Assembly: GCA_002162765.1 (NCBI GenBank) | Contig: MAAR01000004.1 | Span: 434,001 to 498,000 of the forward strand | Source of the DNA: Flavobacteriales bacterium 34_180_T64 | GTDB taxonomy: Bacteria; Bacteroidota; Bacteroidia; Flavobacteriales; Flavobacteriaceae | DNA: 64,000 nucleotides | Direction: 5' to 3' | The notes under the pieces: model-generated | Told to the model about the DNA's origin: nothing | The model's input: the letters and a program-made list of their open reading frames with translations, nothing else | Database searches by the model: none | Program-made: the position numbers and the translations under genes | Part shown: piece by piece, positions 16,926-24,069 of the stretch | Layout: the number at the start of each line of letters is the position of its first letter | How positions within the stretch are numbered: position 1 is the stretch's first letter

Positions 16926-16946
16926 ACGTGGAAAAAACGTGACATG
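16926..16946. promoter_or_regulatory. GGAAAAAACGTGACAT motif upstream of a T9SS gene
   Basis: TGGAAAAAACGTGACAT (16929-16945) lies 62 bases upstream of the start at 16867 and just behind the TPR-LuxR gene's stop at 16961. The same 17 bases occur exactly, on the other strand, at 22304-22320 upstream of another T9SS gene. The site is nearly symmetric (ACGT...ACGT). Confidence 0.5.
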
Positions 16947-16960
16947 CTGAAAAAATAGTA

Positions 16961-18595
16961 TTAATTCATCTGGTATAGATAATCATATAAATACGATCCA
17001 TGGGTAAGGCCAAGTTTCTTAGAAACCCTTTCTTTTCTTTTTCTACAGGCCTCTGGAGTAATATTAAAAATATGAGAAATCTCCTTTACTGACAAATTCA
17101 TATAGATATAAGACAAAAACCTAATATCATTTGTATTTAATAATGAATATTCCGTTTTTAATCTATTAATAAATCCATGATTAACTTCTTCGAAGTGTTT
17201 TATAAAAGAATCCCATTCGTTGTCAGTCTTTAACAGTCCTTTTAAATTTTGAATATGACTTTTTAACTCAGGGTCTCTCCTGACATGATAAATTTTATCC
17301 AAATCTTCAATAATATTATTTACCAGACTATTCCTGTCTGACAGATATAACGCTTTTGCAGACAATTTTCGGTTTTTAAAATCTATTTCATTTTTTAATT
17401 TTTCCTGCTGTAGTAATGACAATGCTTCTTTTTCTTTCAACTGTTTTTCAAGTAATAGCTTTTCTGTTTTTTCTTTGTCTAATTCTAAATTAGTTAGCTC
17501 TTCGGCCTTTTCATGTAATATTTTTTTTTGCTTACTCTTCACAAAACTATTTCGTAAGGCCCAGCCAATAATAATAACAATTAGAATTGAACCAATTAAT
17601 AAAATATAATATTGCTTCTTCTGATCCTTAATTTTTTCTTGTTGATAAAGTAATTCTCTCTGATAGTTTTGAACCTCAAATTTTACTCGATTATTTTCGA
17701 ACAATCTCCCATTTTTAATGTTATTCAAACGATCTTGGGCTATTAATAAAGTGTCTTTAATAGCTAGTGCTCTCTGAAAATTATTTTGTTCAATATGTAG
17801 ATCGGATAATTGCTCGTAAACATTTATTTTGTTTTCTATATTTATATTGTCTTCGAGGGCTTTTTCCGCATAAAACATGGCTTTCTGAAAATCCCCTAAA
17901 CCATGATAAGACTTTGAAATTGTTAAATAGTTCGAAATCTTATGTTCTATATATTCTTCTGTTCTGAATTGCGGCTCTAGTTGAAATGACAACGTTATGG
18001 ATTCATCATATCTACCACTCAACATATGATTACTTGACAAGACTAATTTAGCTTCTATAAGCATTCCTGGCTCAGTTTCAAAAATTTGAAGAGCTTCTTT
18101 TAAAAATTTTTGAGCTGTAATTAGGTCATTCTTTTCATTTAATACACCTCCTAAATTTATTGCATACAATCCTTTTTTTATTATGTCCTTACTCTTATCG
18201 GCTATACGATACGCTTTTCTAAAATTTTCTTCTGCCTTATCAAAGTTCTTCTCTTTAGAATAAAGTATCGCAATATTGTTAAGAACACTCATTTCATGAG
18301 TCGGTTCCAGATGATTAATTGCAATGTCATATGCTTCCAAATAATTTGAAATTGCCTCCCCATAATCCAACATCGAATAGTAATTAGCTCCAATATTATT
18401 GACTGCCAAAAATAACTCTTCTTGATTATCGTTTTGTTCTGCTAAACTTTTCGCTCGTATTAGTAACTCTAAAGATTTCTCATGATCATTCGCTATCATC
18501 GCTTCTACCCCAGATTCAATAAGGGCTCTTTCAGACTCTTGAGATATACAGACAAACTGGGTTAGCAATAAAAGAAAACTCAATAGAAACTTCAT
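16961..18595 (-). CDS. TPR-transmembrane-LuxR transcriptional regulator
   Basis: 544 residues from the first ATG, whose last base is 18595; the frame reaches a TTG at 18619. Signal peptide about 1-19, periplasmic TPRs over about 25-310, one membrane segment (YYILLIGSILIVIIIGWAL), a long coiled coil rich in Lys/Glu, and a C-terminal LuxR-type HTH (LNTNDIRFLSYIYMNLSVKE, then ISHIFNITPEACRKRKERVSKKLGL). Such one-protein membrane regulators are a Bacteroidota speciality: TPRs sense outside, the HTH acts at promoters. Its neighbours on both sides are T9SS surface proteins whose upstream regions share the GGAAAAAACGTGACAT motif, so it is a good candidate for their regulator (inference). Confidence 0.88.
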   Translation of the reverse strand: MKFLLSFLLLLTQFVCISQESERALIESGVEAMIANDHEKSLELLIRAKSLAEQNDNQEELFLAVNNIGANYYSMLDYGEAISNYLEAYDIAINHLEPTHEMSVLNNIAILYSKEKNFDKAEENFRKAYRIADKSKDIIKKGLYAINLGGVLNEKNDLITAQKFLKEALQIFETEPGMLIEAKLVLSSNHMLSGRYDESITLSFQLEPQFRTEEYIEHKISNYLTISKSYHGLGDFQKAMFYAEKALEDNINIENKINVYEQLSDLHIEQNNFQRALAIKDTLLIAQDRLNNIKNGRLFENNRVKFEVQNYQRELLYQQEKIKDQKKQYYILLIGSILIVIIIGWALRNSFVKSKQKKILHEKAEELTNLELDKEKTEKLLLEKQLKEKEALSLLQQEKLKNEIDFKNRKLSAKALYLSDRNSLVNNIIEDLDKIYHVRRDPELKSHIQNLKGLLKTDNEWDSFIKHFEEVNHGFINRLKTEYSLLNTNDIRFLSYIYMNLSVKEISHIFNITPEACRKRKERVSKKLGLTHGSYLYDYLYQMN

Positions 18596-18664
18596 AAAAC
18601 CATTGTTACTCTTATTCAAATATAACTAATTTTAAATGTTTTTATTTTTCTATAAACTATTGCA

Positions 18665-18698
18665 TAAAAAAAGTGGTTTAGCTTTCGCTAAACCACTT
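18665..18698 (-). terminator. strong terminator after the cleaved-adhesin T9SS gene
   Basis: AAGTGGTTTAGC (18671-18682) and GCTAAACCACTT (18687-18698), a perfect 12-bp stem with a TTTC loop. Read on the minus strand the stem is followed by a run of eight T. It ends the gene at 18718-20625. Confidence 0.9.
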
Positions 18699-18717
18699 AA
18701 ACAAAACAATTAATAAC

Positions 18718-20625
18718 CTATTTTTTAATAATTTGCTTTGAAATTAAACCGTTGTTTGTTTCAACTTGTAGGATGTAAACACCACTACTAATCGAAGAAA
18801 GGTTGATTTGATTATTAGTTGAATTTACATTTTGAACTTTCCCTAACATGTCAAATACAGTTACATTAACAATTGTATTATTTGAACTTAATTTAATATT
18901 TAAAATATCAGATGTTGGATTAGGGTAAAGTATTACTTCATTTTCTGACGTTATAAAATCAGGATTTGATAACGTTTGACTTCCATAGGCTCTAATTAAA
19001 TAGCCTTGAGGATTAAAACCAAATATCTCCCAAGCCCATTCATAGTCCGGACCGTTACAATCACCTTGCCATATTGAATCTGTAAATTCAAAGGCGGCAA
19101 CATTAGCCATTTCATAGTATACGGCTCCCGGATTTGGAAAAACTATTTCTATAAAAACATGTGTCGAGATCGAAGGGACTGTAACTGGGGAACTAAATAC
19201 AAAATTCTTGATAAGACCTCCATCAAATACGCCCAATGAAAATGTTTCTTGACCTAATAAATTAGCTGGATTATTAATTACTTGATCGCTATCTGGCATA
19301 TTAAAATTTGAATCCCAGATTCTAATCTCAACATCTTGAGGTGCATCATTTCTATAAATTCCTACATCGACATATTCAACTGACCATGCTGTTCCTAATA
19401 ATCCTTGAGCATCCATCGAAAAATTTCTACCATATGCATTTTGACCATTTGTACATTGCGCTGTAGAGACAGAAGATGTTACAGTATCATTAAAAGTTTG
19501 TTCTATAAGAATTGTAGTTGAAGGTAAAGGATCTTCACCATCATTGGCGTCAAGAGAAATAAAATATTCATATAATGGCAAGCCATAAAAATCGGGAGTA
19601 TTCAATGGATGAGGACCACCACATCCATCTGTTCCATAATAAGCAGGTTCACCCAATCCTACTCCTTGTGCTGGGCTAAAATTAGCCCCTACAGCATTAG
19701 GAACTATATACTCAACAATAATGTGAGTAACATAAGAAGGTACAACTATTGGAGTTGTGAAGGCATAACTTTTCATTTCTGCCAAAAAATTAGAGTTTTG
19801 AAAGTTTACTATGTCTAAAGTGAAATCTTCGGTACCAATAAGTGTTTCTGGTGCAGGGTTACTTCCACCCACAAAAGTACCATCTGATTCGTAAACATTA
19901 ACTGTAATGGTTTCTTCTATATCATGTTGCCAAATTCCTAGGTCTATAGATAATAGTTCAATTGCACCTGGTATACCAAAATCTGCTAAATCAAAATGTC
20001 TAGCTACTCTATCATTTGGACCACAAGTAAAGCTGTTTGACTGTGATAATGATTGACCTATATTATAAGTAATCTCATATTGTGCTGAAGGAGGAGATTC
20101 AATTGAAAAATTATCAATTTGCAATTCTTCATTCCAATTTGTATCATGATGTCTAATAGCCACATAAACTGTAGAAGAACCTGCAAAACTTGAAATATCC
20201 AAAGTTCTTCCTTCCCAAGCTTGAGTATTTTGTGGGTTTTCGCCAAAAGTTACAGGCGAAACTGCCAATGAAACTAAATCATTAGCTGTAGCAACGTATA
20301 TATCGTACTGTTCAGAACCATAATTGGCTGGACATTGTACATCCCATTTTAATGTAATACTTCCTGAAACAGCTGACAAGTCAATTGCATCAGTAACCAA
20401 CCAGTTATCTGGGTTTAATTGATTCCAACCATTATTTGGATCAGCAGAAAATGATGATATAAAACCAGAGTTTGCTACCCAGAACTGACCATCCAGATCT
20501 TCATCTGCATTATTCCATCCTGCTGGTATGCCAGTACTAAAATCTTCTGACCAATGTACTGTTTGTGCATTTAATCCCGTTAAGCATAAAAATGCAAAAA
20601 GAAGTAAAAAGTAATTTTTATTCAT
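18718..20625 (-). CDS. T9SS-exported protein with cleaved-adhesin/MAM-like domain
   Basis: 635 residues. Signal peptide at 1-20 (MNKNYFLLLFAFLCLTGLNA). Residues about 24-175 match the cleaved-adhesin (choice-of-anchor J) fold: EDFSTGIPAGWNNADEDLDG, DNWLVTDAIDLS, LKWDVQCPANYGSEQYDIYV, VYVAIRHHDTNWNEELQIDN. Two following related modules over about 190-360 and 375-555 each start with a Cys-containing ITYNIGQSLSQS-like or EQTFNDTVTSS-like strand and contain IDLGIWQHD/VDVGIYRND, so they are an internal duplication. Residues after about 560 are a T9SS type A tail (ILYPNPTSDILNIKLSS ... SSGVYILQVETNNGLISKQI). Likely a surface adhesin or secreted binding protein. Confidence 0.88.
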   Translation of the reverse strand: MNKNYFLLLFAFLCLTGLNAQTVHWSEDFSTGIPAGWNNADEDLDGQFWVANSGFISSFSADPNNGWNQLNPDNWLVTDAIDLSAVSGSITLKWDVQCPANYGSEQYDIYVATANDLVSLAVSPVTFGENPQNTQAWEGRTLDISSFAGSSTVYVAIRHHDTNWNEELQIDNFSIESPPSAQYEITYNIGQSLSQSNSFTCGPNDRVARHFDLADFGIPGAIELLSIDLGIWQHDIEETITVNVYESDGTFVGGSNPAPETLIGTEDFTLDIVNFQNSNFLAEMKSYAFTTPIVVPSYVTHIIVEYIVPNAVGANFSPAQGVGLGEPAYYGTDGCGGPHPLNTPDFYGLPLYEYFISLDANDGEDPLPSTTILIEQTFNDTVTSSVSTAQCTNGQNAYGRNFSMDAQGLLGTAWSVEYVDVGIYRNDAPQDVEIRIWDSNFNMPDSDQVINNPANLLGQETFSLGVFDGGLIKNFVFSSPVTVPSISTHVFIEIVFPNPGAVYYEMANVAAFEFTDSIWQGDCNGPDYEWAWEIFGFNPQGYLIRAYGSQTLSNPDFITSENEVILYPNPTSDILNIKLSSNNTIVNVTVFDMLGKVQNVNSTNNQINLSSISSGVYILQVETNNGLISKQIIKK

Positions 20626-20929
20626 AGTAATATAATTTAAATTGTTTTTTTTAATTGGTCAAAACTACATTTACAACCCCTATTCACATAAAAAATCCAG
20701 AAATGTCACACTATTTCTATGGATGAATCCCTTTTAAATCAAATAGTATACTAATAATGTCTAGGAAAAAACAATTAGAATGTTTAACACCGAAGAAATC
20801 TAAAAATAGTCTAAAAAAAAGAGCAAAGATTAAATTTAGCGATATGTCAAAGCGTAATTTAAGCGCTGCATCATCATATTATTGAGTCAAAACCACAAAC
20901 TCGTTATTTCTCGAGATCAAACTAAATAA
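20626..20929. other. 304-bp intergenic region with a motif copy
   Basis: No gene is supported. At 20703-20721 the sequence ATGTCACACTATTTCTATG resembles the motif ATGTCACGTTTTTTCCATG found at 22304-22322; the copy is imperfect (about four mismatches). It lies 78 bases upstream of the T9SS gene start at 20625. Confidence 0.4.
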
Positions 20930-22195
20930 TTAATGTTTCACATATTTAAAGGCCACTATCCTATCTTCAACAACACATTTTACTATGTAAATACCATCCG
21001 ACAATGTTTGAACATCAATGCCAATATTATTCGTAGCTAGATTTTGATTTATTACTACTAATTTTCCAGTAGTATCATAAATACTATATTTTGATAGAAG
21101 TAGTCCATTGGTTGTTTTAATTGACAAAGTCTTATCAATATAATTATAACTATGGCTCAAACCTGTATTGACTTGATTAAATTCCTCAACGCCTAATAAA
21201 TCATTAGCAGTTGCCTTCAAAATCGTCCCGCCCGATCCACAAGTTAACGCATCTCCGTTATCAAAGAATTCGATTGTGTAAAGCGTAGATACCGGAGCGC
21301 CATCAAATAACAGCGTCCAAGTAAACCCATTATCCATAGATCTGTATATATCTAAGTCGGTACCTCCAGCGTATAATACATCTCCATTATAACTTAGTGC
21401 GTAAAAATTTTGATATCCTGTATCCAACACCGTATTAAAAGTCCCTCCACCATCATGAGTTATCCTCAATTCGCCATCTTCAGTTGAGATTATTCCATTG
21501 TCTTGGTCTTTAAATTTCATAGCAAAATAGTATTGTCCTGAAGGACCACCATCCCAATCTATTTGTGTCCAACTTCCTCCGTTATCAATAGATTTACTCC
21601 ATTCATGATCTTTACCAGCAGTATAGATAATATTCGGTGCTGCAAAATCTCCGCAGAAATGCGCCATTCCACTTGTACTTAAAACAGGTACCCAAGTTTC
21701 ACCAGAGTCAGAAGTTGTAAAACCAATGCGGCTATTTACACTAGGGTCTTCTGTTATGCCAGCAATAAATCCATTATTAACATCTACAAAATCAAGAACG
21801 GTTAATTCATAAATAGGATACCCACTCTCAACAGGTAGTGTTATACTATCCCAAGTTGCCCCTCCATCAATTGTTTTAAGCATAATTCCAGCAAATCCTA
21901 AAGCAAATCCTCGAGTCTCACTAACAAACTCAACCTGAAGAAAAGCATTTACTTCATGAGAATATACTGTCTCCCAAGTTTCTCCACCGTCTATGGATTT
22001 TATAATAACACCTCCATAACCGCCAACAGTATACTGTGAACCAGCAGCATAAGCAACAAGGTTTTGTCCTGGAGGAATTGATAAATCATATAACAAATGA
22101 GTTGTGCCTGTTGGTTTCACCTCAAATATTTGTCCGTTGACAATCGAGGTAGAAAAAGTAAAAAGCATTGTAATAAAAAGTAGTTTTGTTTTCAT
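20930..22195 (-). CDS. T9SS-exported Ycf48/BNR-like propeller protein
   Basis: 421 residues. Signal peptide at about 1-21. A single propeller with repeated Asp-box turns: SIDGGETWETV, TIDGGATWDSI, TSDSGETWVPV, SIDNGGSWTQI, THDGGGTFNTV, SMDNGFTWTLL, the order expected for a Ycf48-like seven-blade fold. The last 75 residues are a T9SS type A tail, but with a weaker front part (no NPxxD motif) followed by YSIYDTTGKLVVINQ and LSDGIYIVKCVVE. Shares the 17-base GGAAAAAACGTGACAT motif upstream with the gene at 14558. Probably a surface protein; ligand unknown. Confidence 0.85.
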   Translation of the reverse strand: MKTKLLFITMLFTFSTSIVNGQIFEVKPTGTTHLLYDLSIPPGQNLVAYAAGSQYTVGGYGGVIIKSIDGGETWETVYSHEVNAFLQVEFVSETRGFALGFAGIMLKTIDGGATWDSITLPVESGYPIYELTVLDFVDVNNGFIAGITEDPSVNSRIGFTTSDSGETWVPVLSTSGMAHFCGDFAAPNIIYTAGKDHEWSKSIDNGGSWTQIDWDGGPSGQYYFAMKFKDQDNGIISTEDGELRITHDGGGTFNTVLDTGYQNFYALSYNGDVLYAGGTDLDIYRSMDNGFTWTLLFDGAPVSTLYTIEFFDNGDALTCGSGGTILKATANDLLGVEEFNQVNTGLSHSYNYIDKTLSIKTTNGLLLSKYSIYDTTGKLVVINQNLATNNIGIDVQTLSDGIYIVKCVVEDRIVAFKYVKH

Positions 22196-22303
22196 AATTA
22201 AAAGTTATGCTAAAAAGTCATTTTAAAAAAAATGTCTTTCATTGAATTATTTATTTTCAACAAAACTAGTGTTCTTGATTACTAAAGGATTAAATTAAGA
22301 AGT

Positions 22304-22320
22304 ATGTCACGTTTTTTCCA
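22304..22320. promoter_or_regulatory. ATGTCACGTTTTTTCCA motif upstream of a T9SS gene
   Basis: Exact reverse complement of TGGAAAAAACGTGACAT at 16929-16945. It lies 109 bases upstream of the start at 22195. Two exact 17-base matches in intergenic DNA upstream of two related surface-protein genes are unlikely by chance. Confidence 0.5.
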
Positions 22321-22357
22321 TGAATTCTATATAGAAGATATGTAAGAAAGTATTGAA

Positions 22358-22428
22358 TGAAAAAAAACATCCAATTTACTCTAAAGAAAAAAAGAAAGAA
22401 CTACACTGGTCGGAGTCTAGTGGACCGT
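22358..22428 (+). repeat. dispersed intergenic repeat R1, copy C (degenerate)
   Basis: AAAAAAACATCCAATTTACT followed by CTAAAGAAAAAAAGAAAG aligns with the first third of the R1 copy at 39603. The next hairpin, GGTC ... GGACC around 22409-22425, replaces the second R1 hairpin with a different sequence. Confidence 0.55.
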
Positions 22429-22730
22429 TTTACTTACCTGCTACTTAATAAAACACAATCTTAATCAACAACTTCTAAATCAAATAATCTGTTAATTGTA
22501 ATGATTTCGACATCATTATTTATTACCACTTTTATCAATTGCAAAAGCATCAATTATTACAACTATTCCTTAATGAAGCACTCCTAATTCCTGTTCAAGT
22601 ATATAGCTATGAATGTGTTAAGCATATAATTATAACAATTAGATAACTATTCGATTACAATTTATTAACAACTATTTCCGTAGATTTTGTATCTTAAAGA
22701 TTATAATTTTATTAATTAAATCCAATAAAT

Positions 22731-23903
22731 ATGAAAAACACTAGGAAACTTTTTGGAGCCATAGTAATACTTATAGTAGTGGCTCTTGTGGGTTATTTTG
22801 TGAATGGAGGATCATTTAATATTTCTCCAGATGATGCAGCAGGATCCACTATTGACGGAGTCACTAAGGCTGAAAAACAAAAAAGTGACAACTCTATAAT
22901 TGCAATAGACTTAGATGGTGAAGATGTGCAACAAATTCTTCAAAACCAAGATTTTCAAAAGCTAATACAGAATGATAATTTTACGTCGTTAATGAAGTCT
23001 TCCGAATTTACTGCTCTCGCAAAAAATCCTCAGTTTTTGGCTTTAGCTCAAAATCCTGAAATGATGGAATTGGCAAAAAATGCAGAGTTTGCAGCACTTG
23101 CTAAAAATGCGTCTTTCACAGAACTTATGAAGTCACCAGACTTTATGAGCTTGACAAAGTCGTCAACATTTGCAGAACTTTCTAAATCGGCTTCTTTTTC
23201 ATCCTTGATGAAGTCCTCTGAATTTATAGGCTTAGCAAAATCAGCTGAATTCGCAGCGTTAGCCAAAAATTCAGCGTTCACCAATTTAATGAAAAACTCA
23301 GCGTATTTTAATCTAGCTAAAAATGCTTCATTTATGGCTTTAGCTAAAAATCCTGCCATGATGGAATTGGCAAGAAATGCAGAATTTTCGGCACTGGCTA
23401 AAAATGCTTCTTTTTCCAAATTAGCGAAAAATGCAGAATTTCAAGCGTTAGCTAAAAATCCGAATTTTATTGCGTTGGCTAAGAATTCACAGTATTTAAG
23501 CTTGGCAAAAAATGCTTCGTTTATGGCTTTAGCTAAAAACCCATCGTTTATCGAGATGGCTAAAAATCCAATGTTTATGAAGTTGGCAAAATCGCCTTCT
23601 TTTATAACTATGGCTAAAAATCCTGCCTTTGAGGCAATTGCAAAGAACCCTAATTATATAAATCTGGCAAAATCGCCTTCGTTTATTAATATGGCAAAAT
23701 CAGCGCAATTTAAGAGTTTGATGAAGAGCTCTCAGTTTATGGATTTAGCGAAATCTCCACAATTTATAAGTATGGCTCGAAATGCTACATTTAATAAACT
23801 CGCTAGGAATCCTTCTTTCGCAAAATTGATGAAAAATAGTACGTTCAATCAGTTAATGAGAAGTTCACAATTTGAAAATCTTCAAAAAAAAGCAAGGCGT
23901 TAA
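22731..23903 (+). CDS. membrane-anchored protein of 35 tandem nine-residue repeats
   Basis: 390 residues. Residues 1-6 are basic, 7-25 form one membrane segment, 26-74 are an acidic linker (IIAIDLDGEDVQQIL near 56-70), and residues 75-389 are 35 consecutive nonapeptides without a single insertion or deletion. Consensus F-x-x-L-A/M-K-N/S-A/P/S-x, for example FAALAKNAS, FMALAKNPS, FTSLMKSSE. Position 1 is F in 30, Y in 3 and M in 2 units; position 4 is L in 30, M or I in the rest; position 6 is K or R in all but two; position 7 is N or S in all but the last. No Cys or Trp. The basic repeat domain should lie outside the inner membrane. I know no named family with this repeat. A terminator follows; the next genes encode two proteases. 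Confidence 0.85.
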   Translation: MKNTRKLFGAIVILIVVALVGYFVNGGSFNISPDDAAGSTIDGVTKAEKQKSDNSIIAIDLDGEDVQQILQNQDFQKLIQNDNFTSLMKSSEFTALAKNPQFLALAQNPEMMELAKNAEFAALAKNASFTELMKSPDFMSLTKSSTFAELSKSASFSSLMKSSEFIGLAKSAEFAALAKNSAFTNLMKNSAYFNLAKNASFMALAKNPAMMELARNAEFSALAKNASFSKLAKNAEFQALAKNPNFIALAKNSQYLSLAKNASFMALAKNPSFIEMAKNPMFMKLAKSPSFITMAKNPAFEAIAKNPNYINLAKSPSFINMAKSAQFKSLMKSSQFMDLAKSPQFISMARNATFNKLARNPSFAKLMKNSTFNQLMRSSQFENLQKKARR

Positions 23904-23922
23904 AACTTGCAACTATGCAATG

Positions 23923-23966
23923 AATAAAGTGAATCGGACTTAGTTTGATTCACTTTATTTATTTTA
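23923..23966 (+). terminator. terminator after the nonapeptide-repeat gene
   Basis: AATAAAGTGAATC (23923-23935) pairs perfectly with GATTCACTTTATT (23947-23959), an 11-base loop, followed by TATTTT. It suggests that the repeat gene is largely a separate transcript from the peptidase gene at 24070. Confidence 0.8.
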
Positions 23967-24069
23967 GAAAGAAAAGACAACTTGTTGATATTGAGCAATG
24001 AACCTCTTGGATTTTAGCCAGTTATGTTTTATCTTAATAGAAAATATTATATTGCTATAACCTCCAACC

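Larger units (their letters stand above)
22196..22730. other. 535-bp divergent intergenic region
   Basis: Separates the minus-strand T9SS gene from the nonapeptide-repeat gene. It holds the motif at 22304, R1 copy C at 22358 and otherwise AT-rich sequence. No gene or clear promoter box is supported. Confidence 0.5.

Noticed and set aside
23048-23419. Minus-strand open frame within the nonapeptide-repeat gene
   Set aside because: It is a shadow of the repeat array; its periodicity simply mirrors the coding strand and it has no start context.
22960-23890. Tandem DNA repeats that could be mistaken for a CRISPR or minisatellite
   Set aside because: The 27-bp period follows the nine-codon protein repeat, units are diverged and there are no spacers.
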